NCBI GenBank assembly: GCA_025357775.1 | Contig: JANXOQ010000077.1 | Location: 1-15,869 of the forward strand | DNA: 15,869 nt | Direction: 5' to 3' | DNA from: Ferruginibacter sp. | GTDB taxonomy: Bacteria; Bacteroidota; Bacteroidia; Chitinophagales; Chitinophagaceae | Part shown: piece after piece, positions 1 to 8,930 of the stretch | How positions within the stretch are numbered: position 1 is the stretch's first letter | How the letters are laid out: every line of letters begins with the position of its first letter | Made by a program: the position numbers and the translations under genes | Notes under the pieces: model-generated | Seen by the model: the letters and a program-made list of their open reading frames with translations, nothing else | Database searches by the model: none | What the model was told of the DNA's origin: nothing

Positions 1-1197
1 ACCTCCATATTTACGTGTAGTATCTAAATCAGCTTGTATAAAACTTTCATAAATTTTTTCTACTTTTTCTTTTTCTATACCAATCCCTGTGTCAATTATA
101 GAAAAAGAAATTTTTACTTTTTTTAAACCAATCTCTTTTACATATACTCCAAAAGTAACGCCACCATTATGAGTAAATTTTAATGCATTTGCCAACAAAT
201 TATTTAAAATTTGAATCAGTTTTTTATCATCCCCAAGTAAATTTAAATTAATATTTTCATCAGATGCTAATTTAAAATACAAATGTTTTGCCTCAAACTG
301 GTGTGCAAAAGAATTATAAATATTTTTTACAAATGTTTCTAAATTAAATGATAGCTCTTCTAATTCAATTTTACCAGATTCAATTTTACTAAAATCCAAC
401 ACATCATTTACAAGATGAAGCATGTGATTTGATGAGTATTGTAACAATTCAAAATGTTCCAATTGGTTTTGCAAATATGTTTCCATTTTTAACAAATTAG
501 TTGTACCAATAATTCCATTTAAAGGGGTTCTAAGCTCATGGCTCATATTTGACAAAAAAACTGATTTAGCTAAATTTGCTTTTTCTGCTTCTTCTCGTGC
601 CAGTATTAAATTTTGTTGCGTTTTATGGTTATTTTTTATAATGATTATTAAAAATATTCCAAATAATATAAATGGAAAAATATAATTATACAAATTATTT
701 AAAATCAATACATCCTCTGGAATTATATATTTAAATATTAAATATTTTGGCAAAAAAATACTAGCCGCAAGGCAAACAAAAGTAAAAAGTATACTGGGTA
801 AGAAATAACGAATTTCGTTTATAGGGTCAAAAGTAAGTTCATAACAAAGTAATAACGGAAAAAAATAACAAACTACAGAATAATCAAAATTAAGAATATT
901 ACTAGCAGATAAAATACCCATACTGTTTACTGCAAATAAAATAGATTTTGCTAAAAGGTATTTATAAGTATAATTTAAATATAATGAAATAAATGTAAAA
1001 CTTCCTAATATTATTGCAATAATTAAAGTATAATAATAAGAAGAATCAGCAGTTTGAAATATATAAAATAAGTGCAATAATATTGGAACTGTACCCAAAA
1101 TATTTACTAATCGTATACGCTGTGCATCTTCTGTTTTAAGCAAATTTGTAATGCCAATATTTGCAATTTTATTATAATAAATTTTAATTACTTTCAT
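1..1197 (-). CDS. Membrane-bound sensor histidine kinase, 3' end cut by the window edge
   Basis: This is a partial gene of 399 codons, read from an ATG at 1197 to the left edge without a stop. The first ~190 residues are hydrophobic, with about six membrane segments and no recognisable sensor domain. A short charged linker follows (about 190-212). The HisKA dimerisation/phosphoacceptor motif [13 protein letters not shown] has its His at residue 220. Then come the ATPase N-box ([13 protein letters not shown]), the G1 box (DTGIGI) and the F-box region ([16 protein letters not shown]), where the window ends. The G2 box and any receiver domain lie outside. The start is only 6 bp after the stop of the kinase at 1204-2937, so the two are almost certainly co-transcribed. 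Their catalytic halves are nearly the same, while the membrane halves differ. The signal sensed cannot be told from the sequence. Kinase identity is certain; whether it is hybrid is unknown. Confidence 0.93.
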   Translation of the reverse strand, partial: MKVIKIYYNKIANIGITNLLKTEDAQRIRLVNILGTVPILLHLFYIFQTADSSYYYTLIIAIILGSFTFISLYLNYTYKYLLAKSILFAVNSMGILSASNILNFDYSVVCYFFPLLLCYELTFDPINEIRYFLPSILFTFVCLAASIFLPKYLIFKYIIPEDVLILNNLYNYIFPFILFGIFLIIIIKNNHKTQQNLILAREEAEKANLAKSVFLSNMSHELRTPLNGIIGTTNLLKMETYLQNQLEHFELLQYSSNHMLHLVNDVLDFSKIESGKIELEELSFNLETFVKNIYNSFAHQFEAKHLYFKLASDENINLNLLGDDKKLIQILNNLLANALKFTHNGGVTFGVYVKEIGLKKVKISFSIIDTGIGIEKEKVEKIYESFIQADLDTTRKYGG

Positions 1198-1203
1198 TCA
1201 CAA

Positions 1204-2937
1204 TCAATTTAAAAAAGAAGGCCTAAACATGGAAAGCTTAGCATTTAATTCCTGCGGAAGAAAAGGTTTTAATATATAATCATTAAATCCTTTTTTTTGC
1301 AAAATAGTATCTATATTTTCAAAAGCAGCAGCTGTAAATGCTATGGCAGCAATTGTAGGTTTTAATTTTCTTATTTCTTTTAAAGCAGTATAACCATCAG
1401 CCTCAGGCATTTCTAAATCAAGCAATAATAAATCAAACTCATTTATATGGCAGTATGCTATTGCCTCACTACCGTTTACTGCTTCTGTTACTTCAACCCC
1501 CCAACTTTTTAAAAATTTTCGGGTTATTAACATATTTATTTTATTATCCTCCGCTATTAAAATACGCATACCTTTCAATGACTGTACTTCATCACTTATT
1601 TTTATTTGATTTATAACAATAGATTTGTTTCTTTCAAAAACTACATCAAAATAAAAATTACATCCTTCTTTTTCTTTATTTTCTAAATATAATTTACTGC
1701 CAAAAGTTTCTACTAATTTTTTACTAATAGTTAGACCTAATCCAGTACCTCCATATTTTCTGGTTGTGTCAATATCTGCCTGTATAAAACTTTCAAAAAT
1801 TACAGCTACTTTTTCTTTAGGTATACCTATACCAGTGTCTTTTATAGCAAAATTTAATGTAACATTGTTTTCATTTATTTCTCTCAATTCTATGCAAAAA
1901 GTAACTCCTCCTTCCTCAGTAAATTTTAATGCATTTGAAAGTAAATTATTTAAAATTTGACTAAGTTTTATGTCGTCGCTTATTACATCTATATTAATAT
2001 TATGTTCAGTAGATAATTTAAAGTATAAATGCTTCGTTTCAAATTGGTGAGCAAAAGAATTGTAAATATTTTTTACAAATGTTTCAACATTAAATTTTCG
2101 CTTTTCTAATTCTACTTTTCCTAATTCTATTTTGCTAAAATCAAGAACATCGTTCACCAAGTTTAACATGTGGTTAGATGAGTAATCAAGCATTTCAAAA
2201 TGATCTAATTGCCTATTAATATATTGCTCAGATTTTAACAAATTTATTGAACCAATTATTCCGTTTAAGGGAGTTCGTAATTCATGACTCATATTACTCA
2301 AAAAAAGAAATTTTGCTTTCGCACTTTCCTCAGCTAATTCTTTAGCTCTTATTAATTGTTCTTCTTTGTTTTCCGTAATTTTAAAAATAAGATATGAAAA
2401 AATAATAGTTAATGTAAGTGAAATGATAAAGTTAAACTTAAACATATTTGTTAAAGCATCTTTAGAAATTACTTGTATGGTGCTTATATTTGGAAAAAAA
2501 AACATGCATATTAGTAAACTTGAGGCTGTAAGCACAAAAAGAAAAATAACCTGTGTATACTTATCTTTAAGCTTACCCAAAACTGAAAAAACAAAAAATA
2601 GTGGTATGTAAATTAAATAGTTTCCAGCTGCTAAACCTTCTGCATAATTTCCTGCTAATAAAATAAAATTTGCACTAATAAAGGCTAAGTTTCTTGCAGC
2701 AGTATATTTACCTAATAGGTTAATGTAATAAGTAATGATAATTAGTAAAAAAAATATAATATCTGCACAAACAGTATAAGGAAGCTTGAGATAAAACTCG
2801 TAAATAAAATTTGGGATAAATATTGTAGATGCAAAAATTAAAGTAACGTTAAAATATTTTATTTTTAATATATCTACTTGATTATTAGCTTTTGATATAC
2901 CAGCATTTATTAATTTTTTGTACAATTTTTGTAACAT
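1204..2937 (-). CDS. Hybrid sensor histidine kinase with C-terminal receiver domain
   Basis: A complete 577-residue protein. Residues about 30-188 hold about six membrane helices without a named sensor domain. A short charged helix (189-208) leads to HisKA, with phosphoacceptor His218 in [13 protein letters not shown]. HATPase_c follows: N-box around Asn331/Asn335, G1 DTGIGI at 367-372, G2 GGTGLGL at 396-402. A CheY-like receiver fills about 457-572, with acidic pair Glu463/Asp464, phosphoacceptor Asp507 (LLLLDLEMP), Thr535 and Lys557 (KPF). All residues needed for autophosphorylation and internal phosphotransfer are present. There is no Hpt domain or DNA-binding output, so phosphate must pass to a separate partner or the receiver acts as a regulatory switch. 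It is the first gene of a two-kinase unit; the next starts 6 bp after its stop. The 105-bp gap upstream holds a plausible promoter. Stimulus and target are unknown. Confidence 0.95.
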   Translation of the reverse strand: MLQKLYKKLINAGISKANNQVDILKIKYFNVTLIFASTIFIPNFIYEFYLKLPYTVCADIIFFLLIIITYYINLLGKYTAARNLAFISANFILLAGNYAEGLAAGNYLIYIPLFFVFSVLGKLKDKYTQVIFLFVLTASSLLICMFFFPNISTIQVISKDALTNMFKFNFIISLTLTIIFSYLIFKITENKEEQLIRAKELAEESAKAKFLFLSNMSHELRTPLNGIIGSINLLKSEQYINRQLDHFEMLDYSSNHMLNLVNDVLDFSKIELGKVELEKRKFNVETFVKNIYNSFAHQFETKHLYFKLSTEHNINIDVISDDIKLSQILNNLLSNALKFTEEGGVTFCIELREINENNVTLNFAIKDTGIGIPKEKVAVIFESFIQADIDTTRKYGGTGLGLTISKKLVETFGSKLYLENKEKEGCNFYFDVVFERNKSIVINQIKISDEVQSLKGMRILIAEDNKINMLITRKFLKSWGVEVTEAVNGSEAIAYCHINEFDLLLLDLEMPEADGYTALKEIRKLKPTIAAIAFTAAAFENIDTILQKKGFNDYILKPFLPQELNAKLSMFRPSFLN

Positions 2938-2972
2938 TGATAATTTTGGTTGTAAGAATTATCATTATAACG

Positions 2973-3002
2973 CAAATAGTACATTTTTATTTTACAGGCA
3001 AA
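2973..3002 (-). promoter_or_regulatory. Candidate promoter of the histidine kinase pair
   Basis: On the minus strand a TTTG (complement of 2999-3002) is followed after 17 bases by TACTATTTG (complement of 2973-2981). This resembles the Bacteroidota sigma-A pattern TTTG-N(17-23)-TAnnTTTG but has one extra base inside the -7 element. It sits about 35 bp before the kinase ATG, a suitable distance. Confidence 0.4.
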
Positions 3003-3042
3003 GCATTTAATTACTTGTAACTAGCATATTAAAGCAACTACA

Positions 3043-5094
3043 TTATAATTTAGGATGATAAATTGATTCAGCATTTTTATACACGTCAACTTTATCTAGC
3101 GTCATTTTTTTAGTTTGCTTTTTTAAATACATTCCTATTTGGTCATCAAAATGTTTATTGCCAATCTTTGCATTTGCACCATACACATTTATAGTCTCAA
3201 TTTTAGGTAAGCCCACTTTTGCAAAACGTATAAACATTATCAATCCATCTCCACCAATTGATTTTAATTTTCCATTTTTCATTTTCTCCGTCCATTGTGG
3301 TGCTAACAAATCTGGAAAACCAGAAAGTGACCATTCCTTATTACCACGAACCAGTTTTTGCAAATCACCAAGCATAATATCGGTATTACCAAAATTTGTT
3401 TGCATATAATTTTTTACATACATAAAAGTTTCAATTGCTTCTTCGTTTGTAATAACCCTTGGTGTTTGCCCTTGCAATTTCTTTTTTAAATATTCGTAAG
3501 TAAGTAAAAATATAGCTGCTCCTTTGCTTTCTACATTACCTCGCTTATCCCAATTTTTAAAAGTTTTTATTAAACTTGCTATTTCAATATTTACATTTTC
3601 GTCAAGCAAAAACATTGGCTCAATATCATACATATATTGCAATTTTTTTGGAAGTTGTTGGTCAAATTTTATGGCTTTAAATTTTTCATAACTTAGTTTC
3701 TCACTCTGTGGAAATAGCTCCATAAATCGTACGCTTCTATTCAAGTTATATTCCTCCCAGCCATCTTGTTTTGCAAACGATGTTGCAGTTAAATTATCAG
3801 CAGTTGCTGTTGCTAAAAAGGAAGAATGATTGGTATTAAACAAAAACCCACTTTTAGGATTTACATACTGAGGTAATGTGTTTAGCTTTCTAAACTCCTG
3901 CCATAATGTAGCGGAAGTATTGCCTGGTAAAGTCTTTTTCCAATTGTAACCACTAGCCCGTATCGGCATTGCAGCATTGTTTATATAAAAAATTGTATCA
4001 TATTTATCAGCATACATAATATTAAACATACTTAATTCCTGTTTATTTAAAGCAGCATAAAACTCAGTATAATTTTTTGCTTTATCCATTTGATACCATT
4101 GGTCTAGCGCACCAATTTTCATATTTGCACCAAGCCGCATGCTAAAAAAACCTTTTTTGTTTTTCATAGTTCCACCATATTTACTCCAATAAATTTTACG
4201 CTTAATATTTAGAGGAATTCCTTTTATGCGCAGCTTTATTGTTTTCACTTCTAGGTCTATCCATTGCCCATCAAATTTATATTGAAGGTCATTATCAGGG
4301 TTCATTTCTAGTTGAAACTCATCTAACCTATCGCAAAAATTTACAGTATGCGCCCAACCTAAATTTTCATTGGCGCCATGTAATATGCAAGGCGCACCTG
4401 CTAGCAAACCTCCAGTAATATTTAGCCCTTCTTCACTACATAAATGAGCTTCGTAAAATGATTGTGGCCCTGTGTTTGGTTGGTGTGCATTTATCAATAA
4501 AAAAGATTCTCCTGTGGTAGTTTTGGTACTGCTTATTGCAAAAGCGTTGCTTCCTTTTTTATTATACTCAGGTGCTTCGGGTTCTTTGTTATTAAATATT
4601 CTAAACAACGCTTGGTCTGCACCATTAAAAATAGTGAGGGCAAATACTGAGGAAGAAACATATTCTTTTTCAGTGATGGGAAATAACTTTTTGTGTAATA
4701 CTTCACTCTTGTGTGAGGCTGCATAAGCATTTATGCCTTGCACATACCCACTTATAAGTTTTAAAAATGCAGGTGAAAGTGTGTTCCATTTTTCCTCCGT
4801 TATTTCTGCGCAGCGAAACAATGCAAATACAAAATCGCCTGCAACTGCATTTTTACCAAGCACCCTACCCATTAAATTTTTGGTAGGAAGCAGAAGTTGC
4901 TGCATACTTTTAAAATCATCTTCTGCTTCTGCCCATGCAAGCCCATAAGCTACCTCCGCATCTGTCTTTGCAAATATATGCGGCACCCCAAAGCTATCTC
5001 TTACAATATCAATTGTTGTTGGGTTTATGGGTGCTTGCGCAATAATATTATTTGCAAAAAATGAAAAGAAAAAAATGATAAGCATGTTTTTCAT
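3043..5094 (-). CDS. Penicillin amidase / acyl-homoserine-lactone acylase family protein (Ntn hydrolase)
   Basis: A 683-residue secreted amidase precursor. Residues 1-20 are a signal peptide ending NNIIAQ. Family members cleave themselves before a serine into alpha and beta subunits. Here the nucleophile is Ser182 in KKGSNAFAIS, with Gly181 before it, as the family requires. Other family marks are His204 in INAHQP, the WAHTVN segment (247-252), the region with the oxyanion Asn (FNTNHSSF, 418-426) and the C-terminal YGANAKIG...HFDDQIGMY block (638-656). The protein is somewhat shorter than PvdQ-type acylases (about 760 residues) but has no missing block that I can see. It acts on amide-linked acyl chains in the periplasm. 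Whether the substrate is an N-acyl homoserine lactone, a beta-lactam, an N-acyl amino acid or a lipopeptide cannot be read from sequence. It lies between mgtE (130-bp gap) and the kinase pair (105-bp gap), all on one strand. Confidence 0.88.
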   Translation of the reverse strand: MKNMLIIFFFSFFANNIIAQAPINPTTIDIVRDSFGVPHIFAKTDAEVAYGLAWAEAEDDFKSMQQLLLPTKNLMGRVLGKNAVAGDFVFALFRCAEITEEKWNTLSPAFLKLISGYVQGINAYAASHKSEVLHKKLFPITEKEYVSSSVFALTIFNGADQALFRIFNNKEPEAPEYNKKGSNAFAISSTKTTTGESFLLINAHQPNTGPQSFYEAHLCSEEGLNITGGLLAGAPCILHGANENLGWAHTVNFCDRLDEFQLEMNPDNDLQYKFDGQWIDLEVKTIKLRIKGIPLNIKRKIYWSKYGGTMKNKKGFFSMRLGANMKIGALDQWYQMDKAKNYTEFYAALNKQELSMFNIMYADKYDTIFYINNAAMPIRASGYNWKKTLPGNTSATLWQEFRKLNTLPQYVNPKSGFLFNTNHSSFLATATADNLTATSFAKQDGWEEYNLNRSVRFMELFPQSEKLSYEKFKAIKFDQQLPKKLQYMYDIEPMFLLDENVNIEIASLIKTFKNWDKRGNVESKGAAIFLLTYEYLKKKLQGQTPRVITNEEAIETFMYVKNYMQTNFGNTDIMLGDLQKLVRGNKEWSLSGFPDLLAPQWTEKMKNGKLKSIGGDGLIMFIRFAKVGLPKIETINVYGANAKIGNKHFDDQIGMYLKKQTKKMTLDKVDVYKNAESIYHPKL

Positions 5095-5180
5095 GGGTAA
5101 AATTTCAGTATAAATTATTTAAAGAAACAAAGTGCAGAATAAATATAAAATAAATCAGACAAAGGCCAACACATTAAGTT

Positions 5181-5209
5181 AAAACATAAAATTAAAGACT
5201 CGACTTTAA
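5181..5209 (-). terminator. Possible weak terminator after mgtE
   Basis: On the minus strand, 15 bp after the mgtE stop, TTAAAG pairs with CTTTAA (5204-5209 and 5192-5197, 6-base loop). A T-rich run follows (complement of 5181-5191). The stem is short and AT-rich, so termination would be weak. Confidence 0.35.
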
Positions 5210-5224
5210 ACCTTTAACCTACTT

Positions 5225-6616
5225 TTATAACAGCCTTCCACTTAAAAAGAAATACGCCATAGAAAAATAAATTATAATTCCTGTAACATCTACCAGCGTA
5301 GCTACAAATGGCGCAGAGGAAGCAGCTGGGTCTAACTTTAATTTTTTTAAAAATATTGGTAACATAGAACCCATTAAACTACCCCATAATACTATACCAA
5401 TTAGCGAAAAGAAAATTGTAGCAGAAACTAGTTTCCAATAAATACCATAGTCATAAATGTGGAGCTGTTGCCATGTTATTATTCTTATTAATCCGATAGT
5501 TCCCAATATTATTCCCAGTATAAAACCAGATATCAATTCTCTACGCATTACACGCCACCAATCTGCAATTGACACTTCTTTTAATGCCATTGCTTGTATT
5601 ATAAGTGTACTTGCTTGCGAGCCGCTATTACCACCACTACTCATTATTAGTGGTATAAACATAGCTAGCACAGTTGCTTTATCTATTTCATGTTGAAAAA
5701 ATTGCATGGCAGTTGCGGTTAACATTTCTCCAATAAAAAGTATAACCAACCAGCCTGCTCTTTTCTTTATTAGTTTAAAAATACTAATATCTAAATACGG
5801 TTCATCCAAGGCTTCTGTACCACCAATTTTTTGTATATCTTCTGTGTATTCTTCTTGAGCTACCCACAAAATATCATCTATCGTTACAATACCAAGTAGT
5901 TTATTACTTTTACTAACTACTGGTAAAGCTACACGGTTATTCATTCTAAACACTTCGCCTGCTATTTCTTGATCGTCTTCCACATTCAAACTCACCACTC
6001 TTTTGTCCATCAATTCGTTCACTTTTTTATCTGGCGTAGCCAAAATAAATTCACGAATTCTAATATCATCAAGCAATTCTCCTTTTTCGTTTATTACATA
6101 TATTACGTCAATCGTTTCACTGTTTTTTCCTACGAGCCTTATTGTGTCTAGCACTTGCGCTACCGTATTATGTTCATATATATATATGTAATCAGGCGTC
6201 ATAAGCCTGCCCACACTATTTTCTGGGTAGCCTAATAATGATAGAGTAATTTTTCTCTCCTCGGGGTCAAGCGTTTTTATTAAATCTCTTACAGCGTTGC
6301 TTGGTAGCTCTTCTAAAAAATCTGTTCTATCATCAGCTGGCAATTCATTCAGTAACTCCGCTGCTTTATAAGATGGAAGATTTTTTATGATGCGTTTTTG
6401 CTCACTTAGGTCTAATATTTTAAAAACACTAGCAGCCCTATGTATAGATAAATCAGTTATTATTTGGCACTCGTATTCGCTATTGTCATAAATTAGATTT
6501 ACAACATCTGTTATATTTTGGTCATCCAAAAAGGTACGAATAGTCTCTTTATTTCCGGTACCTATGGCTTCTTCAAATTGCTGTTGCAATGATATTTCTA
6601 TTGTTTCTACAGACAT
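5225..6616 (-). CDS. mgtE: Magnesium transporter MgtE
   Basis: A 463-residue inner-membrane Mg2+ channel/transporter with the full family layout. The N-terminal acidic superhelical domain (about 15-135) contains ELPADDRTDFLEELP. Two CBS domains follow (about 137-198 and 202-258); in the family these sense cytosolic Mg2+ and close the pore. The membrane domain (about 285-463) has about five helices. Signature segments are IPLIMSSGGNSGSQAS (321-336) and LDPAASSAPFVATLVDVTG (429-447). Asp443 lies at the place of the conserved pore aspartate (Asp432 in the Thermus enzyme). Length is typical. The ATG at 6616 is the natural start. It is divergent from the SET-domain gene across a 69-bp gap. The acylase gene follows 130 bp downstream on the same strand, probably behind a weak terminator. 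Substrate is inferred from family; some relatives also carry Co2+ or other divalent ions. Confidence 0.95.
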   Translation of the reverse strand: MSVETIEISLQQQFEEAIGTGNKETIRTFLDDQNITDVVNLIYDNSEYECQIITDLSIHRAASVFKILDLSEQKRIIKNLPSYKAAELLNELPADDRTDFLEELPSNAVRDLIKTLDPEERKITLSLLGYPENSVGRLMTPDYIYIYEHNTVAQVLDTIRLVGKNSETIDVIYVINEKGELLDDIRIREFILATPDKKVNELMDKRVVSLNVEDDQEIAGEVFRMNNRVALPVVSKSNKLLGIVTIDDILWVAQEEYTEDIQKIGGTEALDEPYLDISIFKLIKKRAGWLVILFIGEMLTATAMQFFQHEIDKATVLAMFIPLIMSSGGNSGSQASTLIIQAMALKEVSIADWWRVMRRELISGFILGIILGTIGLIRIITWQQLHIYDYGIYWKLVSATIFFSLIGIVLWGSLMGSMLPIFLKKLKLDPAASSAPFVATLVDVTGIIIYFSMAYFFLSGRLL

Positions 6617-6685
6617 AAATACATTATGCTATTTTTGTTTTTTATTTATCTGCAATTTATACCATTTATATTTTAAATGTAGGTT

Positions 6686-7072
6686 ATGATTTACGATACT
6701 TTATACATAAAAAATACTTTACAAAAAGGAAGAGGTGTTTTTACTACAAAAAAAATACCAGCAAATACTGTTGTAGAAATTGCACCTGTAATTGTAATGT
6801 CCTCCGAAGATAGAATACATTTAGATAAAACGCTGCTACACGATTATATTTTTGAATGGGGCGAAAAGCAAGACCAATGCTGCATGGCACTAGGTAACAT
6901 ACCCATTTACAACCATAGTGAAGCAAATAACTGTGACTACTATATGGATTTTGATGCACAACTAATAATGATAAAAACAAATCGAAAAATAGCAGTTGAC
7001 GAAGAACTAACTATTAACTATAATGGTGAAGTAGAGGGCGAAAAAAAAATATGGTTTGATGTGATTGAATAG
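6686..7072 (+). CDS. Small SET-domain protein, putative protein-lysine methyltransferase
   Basis: 128 residues that are essentially one SET domain. GRGVF (15-19) is the N-terminal SAM-binding loop. IYNHSEANNC (74-83) carries the NHS/Asn-Cys motif of the pseudoknot core. DEELTINY (105-112) carries the acidic pair and the catalytic-region tyrosine. There is no pre-SET or post-SET zinc cluster, signal peptide or DNA-binding part, so it should be a stand-alone cytosolic enzyme. The family transfers methyl groups from S-adenosylmethionine to lysine. Bacterial substrates are mostly unknown, and none can be inferred here. The neighbours give no hint: it is divergent from mgtE and convergent with the DUF4139 gene. 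The ATG at 6686 begins directly at the domain. The domain call is firm; the substrate is open. Confidence 0.9.
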   Translation: MIYDTLYIKNTLQKGRGVFTTKKIPANTVVEIAPVIVMSSEDRIHLDKTLLHDYIFEWGEKQDQCCMALGNIPIYNHSEANNCDYYMDFDAQLIMIKTNRKIAVDEELTINYNGEVEGEKKIWFDVIE

Positions 7073-7092
7073 ATTTAATAGATAGACTTCAC

Positions 7093-7130
7093 AAAAAAAA
7101 TACCTGTCTACATAAACTGTAGAACAGGTA
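7093..7130 (-). terminator. Intrinsic terminator of the DUF4139 gene
   Basis: TACCTGT-CTACA (7101-7112) pairs with TGTAG-A-ACAGGTA (7118-7130), giving a 12-bp stem with a one-base bulge and a 5-base loop. On the minus strand eight Ts follow (complement of 7093-7100), starting 15 bp after the stop of the gene at 7145. The plus-strand side lacks a T-run, so it mainly serves the minus strand. The convergent SET gene ends just before it. Confidence 0.72.
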
Positions 7131-7144
7131 TAAAAATTAACGGT

Positions 7145-8875
7145 CTATTTCAAATTAGCTAGCTTTTTATCTTTTGGATATTTCACCAAATAACTAAATC
7201 TTATTTTTCTACTCTCCCCAGGTTTTAAAGTAAGCTTCCATGTAAGCACACCTAGTTCTTCATTTATTGCGGCATCATCAGAGTTTAATAATTCTACTTC
7301 TATTTCTTTTAAATTGCTTATTGGGTATTGGTCTTTCAAAATTACGTTTACATCTTTTACTTTATTATTTTTTACGGTTAACTCATACGTAAATGTTTGT
7401 TTAATATTAGCATCTTTTGTTTTACTAAACGATGCATCTTTTACCAATACTCTTTTTACGCCTACCCTTTTATCTTTTCCTAAAGAAAGATTAAGTGTAT
7501 CGGCTGTTGTATTTGGGTCAATAAAAGATTTACCAATATAAGTGTCATCCATAATAATATTTGCATTACCAGGTATCAGGTCTAAGTTTTGCCAGTTTGT
7601 AATTTCTGCCAACAAATACGCATCTGCATCTAACTTTGGCACCGCATAGTTTTTAAGATTACTTTGTATGGCTGCCTCTTTTATATTAATGCTATGCGCT
7701 TCGCCATTGCTGGCTATATCGTAAGGTAAATCTATTTCAAAGCTAGTGTTTAGTAAGCCTTGTTTTAAAGTAGTATACTCATCGAGGGTACTAGGCTTTG
7801 TTGTTACATCACTAGAACCCATTTCTTTTTTCGCTGTTTCGTTTTCTACTATAATTTCATTTGTTTTAAAACTTTGTACCAAGTTCATCGCATTTACCTG
7901 CACCCCCGCAACTCTTCCTTGTAAAGCATTATATAACTGTGGCACATAAAACTGCAAATACCAAGGGCTAAACAGTGGTGCGGTAGTAGTAAAATTTGGT
8001 GTACCAGTACTTAATATAAGTTTTGTATTAACCCAATCTATGCCTGTATTTTGTATTACACTTGCTTTATACACAAGTTTTATTGCATTGGTTTTAGAGT
8101 TTACACGTATATCGTATATTGGCTGCCAGCCTGCATTGTTTGTATAGTATGACATTGATAAATCTGCCTCTTGTTCGTTTCTACAAACTACTTGCATGGT
8201 TATTCTGCCAAAAGGTTTTTCTTCCACATCTGGTTTTGTTTTCACCGTATTATTTGCAATGGCTAACCTAGTATTTAGCCCTTCAATATTTTCTTGTATC
8301 GCTTCTATGACTTGCTCAAAATTAAAAATGGCATTTTTATTTTTTTCTATTTTGGCATTGTTAAATTCTATTAGTTTTAAAACCTCTGCCGTAAGGTTTG
8401 TTTTATTTGCGCTAGTGGCAATAGTTGCCTCAATTAATTTATCTGTTTTTGCTAACGTACTTTGCTCTATGGCAACTTTATTTTGCAGCATTACTATTTC
8501 CTTATTGGCTTTTTTAATACTGTCTTGTATTCTTATTATTAATGGATTTGTAATTACGGGCTTCACAATGTCTTTAGGATAATACACAGTGTATTGCTGC
8601 GATAGCAGCGAAACATCTTCTGGGCAGCTTATTTGTAAACTGTTTAAATCTATTTCCGTACTCAACTTATCTATAACTATGTATTTAGTATTTTTGGTGA
8701 TATTCACCTTTGCCTTGTGCGTAAGTTCGGCACCATAACCAAAGTATACAGTTGCCTCTTTCATGCTGGCATTAGCCTTTGCGGTATCTTGCTGTGCAGT
8801 TGCTATAAAAGTAGAAAATGTTATAGCAATCATTAAAATGTATTTTTTCATAAATAGTTTTTTAGATAGATGCAT
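7145..8875 (-). CDS. Secreted DUF4140/DUF4139 (MuiA-family) protein
   Basis: 576 residues as called from the ATG at 8875. A second ATG at 8851 (residue 9) directly precedes a clean signal peptide ending FIATAQQ, so 7145-8851 is an equally good or better gene model. After export the order is: an N-terminal DUF4140-like part (about 37-100, ATVYFGYGAELTHKA), a long helical coiled-coil region (about 112-212), then a DUF4139 beta-rich part starting near 225 (YYTNNAGWQPIYDIRV, 243-258) and ending in a conserved KPGESRKIRFSYLVKYP block (551-567). NCBI names such proteins mucoidy inhibitor MuiA family; the molecular role is not known. An insertion at about 300-370 contains NALQGRVAGVQV (316-327), which looks like the start of a SusC/RagA plug. 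It is monocistronic with its own terminator and divergent from rnpA. Confidence 0.85.
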   Translation of the reverse strand: MHLSKKLFMKKYILMIAITFSTFIATAQQDTAKANASMKEATVYFGYGAELTHKAKVNITKNTKYIVIDKLSTEIDLNSLQISCPEDVSLLSQQYTVYYPKDIVKPVITNPLIIRIQDSIKKANKEIVMLQNKVAIEQSTLAKTDKLIEATIATSANKTNLTAEVLKLIEFNNAKIEKNKNAIFNFEQVIEAIQENIEGLNTRLAIANNTVKTKPDVEEKPFGRITMQVVCRNEQEADLSMSYYTNNAGWQPIYDIRVNSKTNAIKLVYKASVIQNTGIDWVNTKLILSTGTPNFTTTAPLFSPWYLQFYVPQLYNALQGRVAGVQVNAMNLVQSFKTNEIIVENETAKKEMGSSDVTTKPSTLDEYTTLKQGLLNTSFEIDLPYDIASNGEAHSINIKEAAIQSNLKNYAVPKLDADAYLLAEITNWQNLDLIPGNANIIMDDTYIGKSFIDPNTTADTLNLSLGKDKRVGVKRVLVKDASFSKTKDANIKQTFTYELTVKNNKVKDVNVILKDQYPISNLKEIEVELLNSDDAAINEELGVLTWKLTLKPGESRKIRFSYLVKYPKDKKLANLK

Positions 8876-8900
8876 TAAATTTTAAAAATGCATAAATGTT

Positions 8901-8930
8901 TTTGCCAAATATGTACAAAAAATATATTTG
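8901..8930 (+). promoter_or_regulatory. Candidate upstream promoter of rnpA-yidD
   Basis: TTTG (8901-8904), 18 bases, then TATATTTG (8923-8930) match the Bacteroidota promoter consensus exactly apart from spacing at the short side. If used, the rnpA leader would be about 145 bases and would contain the inverted repeat at 9038-9064. Confidence 0.45.

Noticed and set aside
1..2350. Long direct DNA repeat (about 1-600 against about 1750-2350)
   Set aside because: The similarity is explained by the two paralogous kinase domains, not by a separate repeat element.
4533..4730. Short open frame inside the acylase gene on the same strand, plus several plus-strand frames opposite the large genes
   Set aside because: They lie within clearly coding genes in other frames, with no start signals or recognisable domains.
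6630..6637. TATTTTTG matching TAnnTTTG before the SET-domain gene
   Set aside because: No TTG/TTTG at an acceptable distance upstream (nearest is 26 bp away), so it is not called as a promoter.
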